Source of the DNA: Sva-07 sp963743825
Lineage (GTDB): Bacteria > Actinomycetota > Acidimicrobiia > Acidimicrobiales > Ilumatobacteraceae
Assembly (NCBI GenBank): GCA_963743825.1
Contig: CAVURC010000009.1
Location: 1 to 64,000, forward strand
Direction: 5' to 3'
DNA: 64,000 nt
Below are positions 1 to 8,319 of this stretch, piece after piece (position 1 is the first letter of the stretch; the number at the start of each line of letters is the position of its first letter). The position numbers and the translations under genes were made by a program. Under the pieces are notes generated by a model. It was not told the origin of the DNA, did not search any database, and worked only from the letters and a program-made list of their open reading frames with translations.

Positions 1-706
1 ACCGTCAGCTGGAACAACACGTTGCAGGTCAAGTCGCTGAGCTCGAGCGGCAACTCAGCTCCGGCGATTCCTGCCGCCCAGATGGCCGAGCTCATCCTCG
101 ATTCGGGCGACAGCGTCGTTTTCTGGAGAGTCACCGGTGCGAGAGATCGTGGTGGTGTTCTGTGATCTTCGGGAGTTCACCGCGTTCGCAGAGTCCGCCG
201 AACCCGAAGAGATCGTCGGTCTGTCCAGCGAGTACCACGCCGCACTCGGCGACCTCGTGTTCCGGTTCGAGGGCACGCTCGAACGGTTCACCGGTGACGG
301 GCTGATGGTGGTGTTCAACGACCCGATGCCGTGTGACGACCCATGCCTGCGAGCGATCCGCGTGGCGGTCGCGATGCGCACGAGGGTGCACGATCTTGCG
401 ATCTCGTGGTCGCCCCATGGCCACGATCTCGGCTTCGGGGTCGGTATCGCCCAGGGCTACGCGACGTTGGGCCGAATCGGCTTCGAGGGTCGGTATCCGT
501 ACGCGGCGATCGGCAGCGTGGTGAACCTCGCCGCACGGTTGTGTTCGGCAGCCCGATGGGGCAGGTCCTGGTGACCGAACGAGTGCTCACCGGAGCGCGA
601 GATCTCGCCGTCAGTTCACCGGTCGGCGATCTGGAACTCCGCGGATTCAGCCGTCCTGCACGCCTTCGACGTGAAGGGCGTGGACATGGCCCGGGTCACG
701 TCATGA
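1..706 (+). pseudogene. class III adenylate/guanylate cyclase, 3' part, broken by several frameshifts
   Basis: This is the C-terminal half of a family III nucleotide cyclase (ATP or GTP to cyclic nucleotide), and it continues beyond the left edge. The readable stretch at about 137-545 has the cyclase core: REIVVVFCDLREFTAFAE (metal-binding Asp), FTGDGLMVVFND and the tail NLAARLC. Upstream, a coiled-coil-like piece (AELERQL) sits in frame 3 and MAELILDSGD in frame 1. Downstream, GQVLVTERVLTGARDL is in frame 1, and the final HAFDVKGV returns to frame 2, ending at TGA 704-706. At least four frame changes are needed to join them, so as written no cyclase can be made. It may be real decay or consensus error. 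Family assignment is confident; function is not. Confidence 0.75.
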
Positions 707-715
707 GCGCCCTCG

Positions 716-2273
716 GTGGAAGTGTCGTCGGTGACCATCGTCGAGCTGTCCGACCTCGCCGACGACCAACGGTACGCGCGCTTCGATCGCCTCCAACACA
801 ACATGGCGAACGTCAGGACCTCGATGCGATTGAACGTCGAGAACGAATCGGTCGTCGTCATCCCGTCAGTGACACTCGATCGCCTCGGCGACCGCAGTGG
901 CAGCCTGATGCAGGCCTACGAGGAACGTTTCCTCTTCCTGCTCCTGCTACTCGCCGCGAGCCGCGCCTTCGCATGGTTTACGTCACGTCGACACCGATTG
1001 CCCCCGCGATCATCGAGTACTACCTGGCGTTGCTGCCGGTGTGATCCCCCAGCCACGCGCGCGCCCGCCTGACGCTCGTCTCCGTCGGCGACGGGTCGCC
1101 GGGCTCTCTCAGTCAGAAGTTGCTCGAACGACCCCGGCTCCTGCGCCGGATCGCTGCGCTCATCCCGGATCCGCGTTGTCCCATCTCGTCCCATACAACA
1201 CGACCGAACTCAAGCGTGACATCGCCGTTGCACTGGGGATCCCCATGTACGGCGCGGATCCACGGCTCGTCCACCTCGGCACGAAGACCGGTTGCCGGCG
1301 CCTGTTCGCCGAGGAGGGCGTCCGCCATCCGCTCGGTCAGGAAGAACTCCACAGCCTCGACGACATCGCCGACGCCGTCGCTTCGATGAGGCGACAGCGA
1401 CCCACCCTCGCCGACGTAATTGTCAAGCTGAACGAGGGCGTCTCCGGTGAGGGCAACGCCATGGTCAACCTTCGCGGCCTCCCGGAGGTGGGAGATTCGG
1501 GTGAGCTCACCGGGATCCTCACACGCCTGCGGCAGATGGTGTTCGAACGCCCGGACACCGCGCTCGACGCGTACATCGACAAGCTCGTCGAGCGCGGCGG
1601 CATCGTCGAAGAACTCGTCTCCGGTGACGAGATACGCAGCCCGAGCGTGCAGCTGCGGGTAACGCCGAGCGGCGACGTGGAGCTGTTGTCGACCCATGAC
1701 CAGGTGCTGGGTGGGCCCAGTGGACAGAGCTATCTCGGCTGCCGGTTCCCGGCAGACTTCGCGTACGCGCAGGCGATCGTCGCCGAGGCAGAGATCATCG
1801 GGGCACGTCTGGCTCGCGAAGGTGTGATCGGTCGCTTCGCCATCGACTTCGTGCTGGTGCGCGATCACACCGGCACATGGACGTCGTATGCGATCGAGAT
1901 CAACCTTCGCAAAGGGGGCACGACCCATCCGTTCCTGACGCTGCAGTTCCTCACCGACGGCCGCTACGACGGACCGAGCGGGCTCTTCCTCACCGCCGGG
2001 GGCGCCGAGAAGCATCTCGTCGCGACCGATCACCTCGAATCGGAGAGCCTTCGAGCCCTGACGATCGACGATGTGTTCGACATCGTTGCCAGGCACCGCA
2101 TTCACTTCGACCAAGCACGGCAGGTGGGAGTCGTGTTCCACATGATCAGCTGCGTGACCGAGGACGGTCGACTGGGACTGACGGCGGTAGGGAACACAGC
2201 GGCCGAGGCCGAGAGCCTGTACCAGCACGCGAAGCGGACGCTCTTGGACGAGGCTCGCTACGCGCTTGCGTAG
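716..2273 (+). CDS. PGM1-like ATP-grasp peptide ligase (5' third frameshifted)
   Basis: The product resembles the ATP-grasp ligases related to PGM1, the enzyme that joins amino acids or peptides in pheganomycin synthesis; the substrate here is unknown. From about 1190 to the stop the frame is clean and shows ATP-grasp features: DVIVKLNEGVSGEGNAMV (nucleotide-binding Lys and flexible Gly loop), AIDFVLV and YAIEINLRKGGTTHP (metal-binding Glu and Asn). Upstream, the family N-terminus is readable only by changing frame near 950, 1042, 1050 and 1180 (ELSDLADDQRYARFDRLQ, then MVYVTSTPIAPAIIEYYLALLP, then LTLVSVGDGSPGSLSQKLLE). The 1042-1050 pair is cured by one added G and one removed C in a C-run. 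The start is GTG 716 or an ATG at 703 overlapping the cyclase stop. The next gene is a nitrilase remnant. Confidence 0.72.
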
Positions 2274-2274
2274 C

Positions 2275-2630
2275 ATTCTGGCTGGTGCCGACTGCGGACG
2301 ACAGTGACGGCTGGATTGTCGTCGATGCGACACATCGCCATCGAGGCAGGGGAGGTCGTCGTGAGCGTGCCCCTGTTCATCCCGGCGAGCGCGTCCCGGA
2401 TGACTCCCGGAACGGTCGCCCGACGGCGTGGACGTCTTCGGCCGCGGGGCGCTTGCGTCGTGTCACCCGGCGGCGACGTCATCGCCGGCGCGCCCCACGA
2501 CGCACAGGGCATCGTGATCGGAGACTGCGGCCTTCGCAGTGCGCTGCGCGCCAGGCGCTACTTCGACGTCGTCGGTCACCACGGCCGAGCCGACGTGCTC
2601 GCTCCGAGCCTCCCAACCCTCCCGTCCTGA
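2275..2630 (+). pseudogene. nitrilase/carbon-nitrogen hydrolase, C-terminal remnant
   Basis: Two bases after the ATP-grasp stop begins a sequence that matches the last third of nitrilase-superfamily amidases: VPTADDSDGW, then SMRHIAIEAGEVVVSVP, and finally GACVVSPGGDVIAGAPHD with YFDVVGHHGRADV. The family's catalytic Cys lies just upstream of the PTADDSDGW position, so the fragment lacks the whole Glu-Lys-Cys active site. The pieces sit in two or three frames, with breaks near 2318 and 2400. It is therefore a truncated and shifted remnant. ATP-grasp ligase and amidase genes often act on the same product, so the pair may once have worked together; that is inference. Confidence 0.6.
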
Positions 2631-2778
2631 TCGATCAACTCCTCGTCGGCCAAGCCCGACCACGTGGATCTTCGCAGTATGCCGTTTCCGACGCGGGTGG
2701 ACGCTTGGACCGCGCCGCCGCGAGCCAGAACCCACGATGGCGCCGTCGTGCGTTCAGCAGCTGACAGGTCGAGGACGG

Positions 2779-3423
2779 TCAGTCGCCGCTGATGTTGACG
2801 TAGAGACCGCTGCGAATCATGTCGGCGGTCGGGTCAGCCATTGCGCCAGCCCAGAATTCCTGCCACCCAGCGTCGCTGGCGATCCGGTCGGCGTAGGCGC
2901 CGTAGGCATCAAGGTCGGCGAAGGTCACAGCCACCATCGTCGTCATCGGGTGCGCTCCAATCACCGACTGCAGAGCCCTGGGTGTGCCGCCCATGCGCTG
3001 GACGTGCTCGTGCGAGCCGATCACCTTCGCCATGAAGTCGGCCATGCGTCCGGGCTTCGCGCGCCACTGCGTTGCCATAACGACTCCGAGCGGACGATCC
3101 GGGTCGGGCTGGAAGCCAGGGTCGAGGTCGCTGAGGAGCGAGCTCTCGACCTGGGTAGCCGAGCCACCTGCTGAAGCGCGCAGCCAGAACTCCTGCCACT
3201 TCTCGTCGGCCTGGATCTTCTGCATCGAGGTGACGTAGTCGGCGTTGTCGGCGTAGTTGAGCGATGTGGCGATGGTTCCGACGTCACCTCCCGCCAGCGC
3301 CTGCAGCAGGACTGCTCGCGCGCCGAGCCCACGTAGCAGACCCAATGCTTCCATCGATGCGGCCAGATGGTCGGCCAAGCGTCCGGGCTCGGTCTTGAAC
3401 CCGTTGAGCGAAATGACACCCAT
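2779..3423 (-). CDS. protein of two tandem ABM/NIPSNAP-like dimeric alpha-beta barrel domains
   Basis: This intact 214-residue soluble protein has no signal peptide. It is an internal duplication: residues 1-100 and 110-214 share the same order, each with a PGRLAD or PGRMAD motif near its start and a WQEFW motif near its end. The alternating hydrophobic strands and the W-rich end resemble stress-responsive A/B barrel, NIPSNAP or monooxygenase-like ferredoxin folds, which usually dimerise; here the dimer would be made within one chain. No catalytic residue is obvious and I do not assign a reaction. It is the only undamaged gene among the broken ones of 1-4213, and it is convergent with the nitrilase remnant. 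ATG at 3423 is the first in-frame start. Confidence 0.7.
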   Translation of the reverse strand: MGVISLNGFKTEPGRLADHLAASMEALGLLRGLGARAVLLQALAGGDVGTIATSLNYADNADYVTSMQKIQADEKWQEFWLRASAGGSATQVESSLLSDLDPGFQPDPDRPLGVVMATQWRAKPGRMADFMAKVIGSHEHVQRMGGTPRALQSVIGAHPMTTMVAVTFADLDAYGAYADRIASDAGWQEFWAGAMADPTADMIRSGLYVNISGD

Positions 3424-4037
3424 GATGGTGCCCCCTATTTCTCATCATGGCCAGCGACAGCTCCCCCATCCGGCCCGAACGCGAACCTACATGTAGGCGT
3501 CACGCTTGTCACGCGCGGATTCCGCTGGCGCCGTGCGGGCGAAACGTCGACGTGAGCAGCGGCCTCTCCCAACAGACACCGACCACGACGGGCCCGTCTC
3601 GTGCAATCGGTCGCCATTCCCAGACCGATGCAACTGAATACGTATGCCATAGCGCAGGTCGCCCGCTACGCCAACAGCGCCTCATGCCGGGCACTGGCGG
3701 CATACGCGAGTGTTGTCTCGAACTCGCCCCGAGTCAGGGCCGAGGGCACCCTGTGACACCGATCGAAAACCCGTACGTGAGGCAGGGTCGACCAGCGCAC
3801 TACCCAAGCGTGGCGCCGCACTTTCACGTTCATATCAACCAGGATCGGGAGTGGTCTCGGTGGTCGCACGCGGGTCGTCGACGTGATCCACCCGTCGGTC
3901 ACACATGGGCGTGTCACGTCGCGGCCATGATGGTGTGCGTCGATTCACGCAGAACGCGTGATGGAATGTGATGCCGGGTTCAGCAGACTCGATGTCGAAG
4001 TCGGCGAACACGACGACTCAGTGCAGGAGGTACGGCG
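3424..4037. other. about 600 bases without a recognisable gene
   Basis: Open frames exist on both strands but none has a plausible start, family motif or the codon pattern of the neighbours. The stretch should contain the promoter of the minus-strand gene starting at 3423. Given the remnants on both sides it may be decayed coding DNA, but I could not identify a source gene. Confidence 0.5.
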
Positions 4038-4213
4038 ATGACAGAGATTCGGAGTGCGTGGGCCATGGGGTACGCGACCTTCGCGGGGTCATCCTCGTGA
4101 TCGGCGGTATCTGCCAGGCAGTCGCGGGTCTCGTCGGGATCATCGAGGACGAGTTCTTCGTCGTCATGTGGATGCAGGATTGTCCCGTGTGGTCGATGAG
4201 CGGTGACCGGTGA
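4038..4213 (+). pseudogene. DUF7144-type membrane protein, N-terminal fragment, frameshifted
   Basis: A good Shine-Dalgarno (CAGGAGG, 4024-4030) stands 7 bases before ATG 4038. The frame reads MTEIRSAWAMGYATFAG and stops after a few more codons. Adding one G to the GGGG at 4085-4088 restores VILVIGGICQAVAGLVGIIEDEFFVV, the typical first membrane helix and loop of DUF7144 proteins. After FFVV the expected three further helices are missing and unrelated sequence runs to a TGA at 4211-4213. So the gene has both a one-base shift and loss of its 3' part. The stop overlaps the GTG start of the next gene. Confidence 0.6.
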
Positions 4214-5808
4214 CGCCTGAACCAGAATTGTCCACTGTCGACGAGACAGCGGGAAATCCGCGTCTGGCGATGTTGTTGGCGATGGCGATGTTCGTCCTCG
4301 TCGTCGACACCTCGATCATGAACGTGTCGATCACGGCGGTGGCCGAGGATCTCGACACCAGTGTCAGCAGCGTCCAGTCCGCCATCGCGCTCGAGGCCCT
4401 GGTCTCCGCGGCGTTCATCCTGATCGGCAGCAAGGTCGGCGATCTCATCGGCCGCAAGCGGGCCTATGTCCTGGGCCTGCTGGGGTATGCGGCGGGCGCC
4501 ATCGCGATGACCCTTGCCCAGACCATGGTCGCGGTCGTCATCTTCTGGGCGATCATCGGCGGGCTGGGCGCGTCGCTGCTGCTGCCGGCGATGCAGTCGC
4601 TCATCCATGGCAACTTCGAAGGCGCGGCGATGAAGAAGACGTACGCGCTGGTCGGAGCCTCGGCGGCAGTGGGCGCGGCGATCGGTCCGCTGATCGGCGG
4701 GTTCGTGACCACCTACCTGTCGTGGCGCGTCGGTTTCTTGATGGAGGCAGTGATCATCGCCATCGTGCTCGCCAACATCAAGCTGGTGTCCGATGTGCCG
4801 TACACGGGTGTTCGCAAGATCGACAAGGTCGGTGCCGGGCTCTCCGTCGTCGGCATGGGCGGCATCGTGCTCGGCATCCTCGTGTGGCAGGAGGGTGGCG
4901 AGTACGTCCTGTTGATCATGGCGATCGGTGCCGTCGCGCTCGCCGCGCTCGCCCGATGGCTCCTGCGACGAAAGCGCGAGGGCAAGGTGGCACTCATCGA
5001 TCCCGACCTGTTCAGGATCAAGAACTTCCGCGTCGGTGTGTCGGCGATGGTGCTCCAACAGATCGCCCTCGGTGGCTCGATGATCGCCATTCCGCTCTAC
5101 CTGCAGGTGACCCTCGAGTACACCGCGATGCAGGCCGGCCTCTCGCTCGCGCCGCTCTCGTTGACCATGTTCGCAGTCGCTCTGCTGGCCGGAAAACGAT
5201 CGGGAGATCGTCGCCCGGCCAGCATCATCCGGCTCGGTTTCGGTCTGGCACTCGTGGGGATGTTCCTCATCATCCCCGTCATCCCCCGCGGCGAGTCCGG
5301 ATGGGCACTCCTGGTGCCACTGTTGATCGCCGGCACCGGCCTCGGATTGCTGGTCTCGCAGCTCAACAACTTCATCCTCGGCCCGATCGAGGAGGAGCGG
5401 GTCAGCGAGGCAGCCGGGGTGAACTCGGCCGGCCAATCGTTCGGGCTGTCGTTCGGCCTGGCACTCGCCGGTGGCATTCTGCTCGCAGTCCTGTCGCTCA
5501 GCTTCATCAACATGACCGAGTCCAGCGACGTGATCCCGCCCGCCGATCAAGAATTGATCTCTGACGTGCTGCAGGACAATGCCGAGTTCGTGAGCACGAC
5601 ACAACTCGAGGAACTGCTCGCCGATCAACCCGACGAGATCCAGAACGAGATCATCCAGATCAACAGCGATGCCGGCAACCTCGCGTTGCAGGTGGCGATG
5701 CTCGTGCCAGTCCTCGCCTGTCTGCTCGGTTTCCTCAACGCGTTCCGCATGATGCGCCTGCCCGACTTCAAGCCCTCCGCTGCCGCTGAGGGCTTGGTAG
5801 GCGGGTGA
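4210..5808 (+). CDS. MFS drug exporter, DHA2 (EmrB/QacA) family
   Basis: This 532-residue inner-membrane protein has about 14 hydrophobic helices, the usual size for DHA2 proton antiporters that expel drugs or lipophilic compounds. Helix 1 carries FVLVVDTSIMNVSI, the family signature with Asp in the membrane (motif D1), and loop 2-3 has GDLIGRKRAYVLG (motif A, residues about 77-90). An extra hydrophilic loop of about 60 residues precedes the last helix, which ends with MRLPDF. A second exporter at 36451-38094 has the same layout and a similar C-terminal PDF motif, so the two are paralogues. The start is GTG overlapping the previous stop. The substrate is unknown. Confidence 0.85.
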   Translation: MTPEPELSTVDETAGNPRLAMLLAMAMFVLVVDTSIMNVSITAVAEDLDTSVSSVQSAIALEALVSAAFILIGSKVGDLIGRKRAYVLGLLGYAAGAIAMTLAQTMVAVVIFWAIIGGLGASLLLPAMQSLIHGNFEGAAMKKTYALVGASAAVGAAIGPLIGGFVTTYLSWRVGFLMEAVIIAIVLANIKLVSDVPYTGVRKIDKVGAGLSVVGMGGIVLGILVWQEGGEYVLLIMAIGAVALAALARWLLRRKREGKVALIDPDLFRIKNFRVGVSAMVLQQIALGGSMIAIPLYLQVTLEYTAMQAGLSLAPLSLTMFAVALLAGKRSGDRRPASIIRLGFGLALVGMFLIIPVIPRGESGWALLVPLLIAGTGLGLLVSQLNNFILGPIEEERVSEAAGVNSAGQSFGLSFGLALAGGILLAVLSLSFINMTESSDVIPPADQELISDVLQDNAEFVSTTQLEELLADQPDEIQNEIIQINSDAGNLALQVAMLVPVLACLLGFLNAFRMMRLPDFKPSAAAEGLVGG

Positions 5809-5961
5809 CGTAGCCCGACACGCCCCGACCTCGCGTGTGGGCGGTCCGCCGGACTGATGGCGTCAGCAGTCCCACTCGATGGACAGTCGAGCGTGGTCCG
5901 ACGCGAGCGCGGTGCCCGGGCCAATACGCGCACAGGGGCCGGCTCTGCGTACCATTCGCCG

Positions 5962-7245
5962 GTGATTCGAGGGTCCCCGCTCCCGCCTCTCGATGAGCAC
6001 TCGTTGTTCGTGTTCTGGTGTCAACTGCTGATCGTGCTCGGAGCGGCCAGAGCCGGCGGATACGTGGCTCGCCGGGTCGGAATGCCACGGGTGATCGGCG
6101 AACTGCTGGCCGGCGTCGCGCTCGGTCCGTCACTCCTCGGCCAGGTCTGGCCATCGGCCTTCGACTGGCTGTTCCCGGCCAACGAGCGCCAAGCGGGTCT
6201 GCTCCTCGGGCTGGCTTGGATCGGCATCGTGTTCCTCCTGGGGATCACCGGCGCCGACATCGACACCTCGATCATCCGACGCCAGGGCCGAGCTGCAACC
6301 ACGACGACCATCGGCAGTCTGGTCATCCCACTCGCCGTCGGAGCATTCGTGGGGTCACAGCTCCCCGATGGCTTCCTCGGCGACGCTTCGCGCACGGTCT
6401 TCGTGCTGTTCTTCGCCGTGGCATTCGCGATCTCCTCGTTGCCGGTCGCGGCGCGAATTCTCAGCGACCTCGGGCTGATGGATCGCCCGTTCGCCCATCT
6501 CGCTCTCGGCGTCGCCACCGTCAACGACATCATCGGCTGGTTGTTGCTCGGCGTCGTCGTCGGTGTCGCCGAATCAGGAACGTTCGAGCTGGGTCCGCTG
6601 GGCGTCGCCATACTCGTGGTGCTCGGCACGAGCTTCGTCATTCTGAGATACGGACCGCGAGGCCTCGATCGACTCACGATCGAATTGGAACGACGGTCCG
6701 GCGGTCAGGCGGCGGAGATCAGCCTCCTCACACTCTTCGTCGTTGCCGTTGGCATGATCACCCACGCCGCCGGCATCGAAGTCGTGATCGGCGCGTTCAT
6801 CGCAGGAATTGCGATCGGCGGGAGTCGGCTTCGTCACAGCAGTGGCTTCGCCGCGCTCGAGGCCGTCACCAACGGGATCTTCGCCCCCCTGTTCTTCGCC
6901 GTCGCAGGGATTCGGGTCGACCTCACTGCGCTCGCCGACGTGTCCGTCGCCACGTGGGCCGTTGTCGTGACACTCGCAGCGACGGCGGCCAAGTTCGTCG
7001 GGTCGTACGGCGGGGGCAGACTCGGCGGTCTCGATCGACGAGACTCCCTCGGGCTCGGCGCGTCGCTCAATGCGCGCGGCGCCCTCGAGATCGTGGTCGC
7101 CACCGTTGGCCTGTCGCTCGGAGTGATCGGCACGACCGCCTATACCGCGATCGTCGTGATGGCCCTCGTCACGACCGCACTCACCGGACCGGTGCTCAAC
7201 CTGGTGTATCGCGAGCCTCACTCGAACGCCGGTGCGCCCGACTGA
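5962..7245 (+). CDS. CPA2-family cation:proton antiporter
   Basis: This is a 427-residue integral membrane protein of the Kef/NapA-like Na+(K+)/H+ exchange family. It begins with a helix followed by GMPRVIGELLAGVALGPSLLG, the strongly conserved family signature. About 12 helices follow, including FFAVAFAISSLPVAARILSDL and VNDIIGW, where N-D corresponds to the ion-binding pair of CPA2 transporters. There is no TrkA-N or RCK domain at the C-terminus. GTG 5962 is chosen because it lies just before the first helix; an earlier in-frame start at 5857 would add 35 unconserved residues. It could serve pH or Na+ homeostasis beside the Mrp system at 47602-53516. Confidence 0.85.
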   Translation: MIRGSPLPPLDEHSLFVFWCQLLIVLGAARAGGYVARRVGMPRVIGELLAGVALGPSLLGQVWPSAFDWLFPANERQAGLLLGLAWIGIVFLLGITGADIDTSIIRRQGRAATTTTIGSLVIPLAVGAFVGSQLPDGFLGDASRTVFVLFFAVAFAISSLPVAARILSDLGLMDRPFAHLALGVATVNDIIGWLLLGVVVGVAESGTFELGPLGVAILVVLGTSFVILRYGPRGLDRLTIELERRSGGQAAEISLLTLFVVAVGMITHAAGIEVVIGAFIAGIAIGGSRLRHSSGFAALEAVTNGIFAPLFFAVAGIRVDLTALADVSVATWAVVVTLAATAAKFVGSYGGGRLGGLDRRDSLGLGASLNARGALEIVVATVGLSLGVIGTTAYTAIVVMALVTTALTGPVLNLVYREPHSNAGAPD

Positions 7246-7431
7246 GATCGTCGACAGCTCGGCTTCGCGGGCTCGGGCGTCACGCAGACTGCGTGTCACA
7301 TGCAACTGGGCGACGCAGCTCGCGTTGAACGTGCATCGGCGAGTGATCTACGTGGGAGCATTTCTCATCCGGAGATGAGGTCGGCGCCGTGCGCGTGATC
7401 TCGTCGAATGAATTCCAAAGGAGTGCCGACG

Positions 7432-7482
7432 ATGGGACACAAGGGCCGATCGAAGAAGAGCAAGAAGCCAGCAGTCGGCTGA
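7432..7482 (+). CDS. 16-residue basic ORF, probably the displaced N-terminus of PPK2
   Basis: MGHKGRSKKSKKPAVG has a strong Shine-Dalgarno (AAAGGAG, 7418-7424), whereas the PPK2 ATG at 7532 has none. PPK2 enzymes of actinobacteria commonly begin with just such a Lys/Gly/Ser-rich tail. The in-frame codons directly before 7532 read TEAPDPGAK, a plausible linker, back to a TGA at 7490. I therefore think translation really starts at 7432 and that one or two indels near 7475-7495 separate the two pieces. A genuine leader peptide is the alternative. Confidence 0.4.
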   Translation: MGHKGRSKKSKKPAVG

Positions 7483-7531
7483 GGCACGTTGACGCCACGT
7501 CACAACCGAGGCTCCCGACCCCGGCGCCAAG

Positions 7532-8299
7532 ATGAAACGCAAGGACTACGAGGCCGAACTCGAGGTGCTCCAGGGCGAACTCGTCGCAATGCAGGAGTGG
7601 GTCAGAGCGACCGGCGCCAAGATCTGCATCGTCTTCGAAGGCCGTGACACCGCGGGCAAGGGCGGCACGATCAAGCGAATCACCGAGCGGGTGAGTCCTC
7701 GCACGTTCCGCGTGGTCGCGCTTGCGGCTCCGACCGAGCGCGAGAAGTCGCAGATGTACATCCAGCGCTACATCAAGCACTTCCCTGCCGCCGGCGAGGT
7801 CGTGATCTTCGATCGCAGCTGGTACAACCGCGCCGGTGTCGAGCCGGTGATGGGGTTCTGCACACCGGAGCAGACCGAGCGATTCCTCGACCAGGTCCCC
7901 GGCGTCGAGAAGGCGATGGTCGAGTCGGGTATCCAACTCATCAAGTACTGGCTCGAGGTCAGCGCCGACGAGCAGACACGGCGACTGACGGACCGCATCG
8001 ACGACCCCCGCAAGATCTGGAAGCTGTCGGACATGGACCTCAAGTCGTACAACCGCTGGTACGACTACTCCCGGGCTCGCGACGCGATGCTCGCGGCGAC
8101 CGACACGTCGTGGGCCCCGTGGTTCATCGCCCACACCGACGACAAGAAACGCGGCCGCCTCAACATCATCTCGCACCTGCTGTCGCATGTTCCGTACGAG
8201 AAGATCGAGCGTCCCGACGTCAAGCTGCCGCGACGCCAACCCGCTCGCGGTTACGTCGAGCCCGACCTCCCGCTCCGGCACATCCCCGAGCCCTACTGA
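7532..8299 (+). CDS. ppk2: polyphosphate kinase 2 (PPK2)
   Basis: This cytoplasmic enzyme transfers phosphate between polyphosphate and nucleoside di- or monophosphates. The 255-residue chain has the P-loop GRDTAGKGG (residues 37-45), the Walker B-like FDRSWYNRAGVEPVMGFC (from residue 93, with the catalytic Asp-Arg), a lid region rich in Arg/Lys, and KIWKLSDMDLKSYNRWYDY near residue 165. The length fits a single-domain PPK2. Which class (ADP or AMP/nucleotide preference) cannot be read reliably. The true start may be at 7432 (see that entry). The P-type ATPase gene follows after 20 bases, so polyphosphate-derived nucleotide triphosphate could feed the pump; that link is inference. Confidence 0.9.
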   Translation: MKRKDYEAELEVLQGELVAMQEWVRATGAKICIVFEGRDTAGKGGTIKRITERVSPRTFRVVALAAPTEREKSQMYIQRYIKHFPAAGEVVIFDRSWYNRAGVEPVMGFCTPEQTERFLDQVPGVEKAMVESGIQLIKYWLEVSADEQTRRLTDRIDDPRKIWKLSDMDLKSYNRWYDYSRARDAMLAATDTSWAPWFIAHTDDKKRGRLNIISHLLSHVPYEKIERPDVKLPRRQPARGYVEPDLPLRHIPEPY

Positions 8300-8319
8300 C
8301 GAACGCCGAGAACGCCACG

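Noticed and set aside
3447..3971. 174-codon plus-strand frame in the gap after the duplicated-domain gene
   Set aside because: No hydrophobic core, no motif, no ribosome site, and codon pattern unlike the neighbours.
4018..5628. A long minus-strand open frame covering most of the MFS gene
   Set aside because: It is antisense to a clear DHA2 transporter; its composition (Asp, Glu, Arg, His rich) is the mirror of GC-rich coding DNA and no family motif appears.
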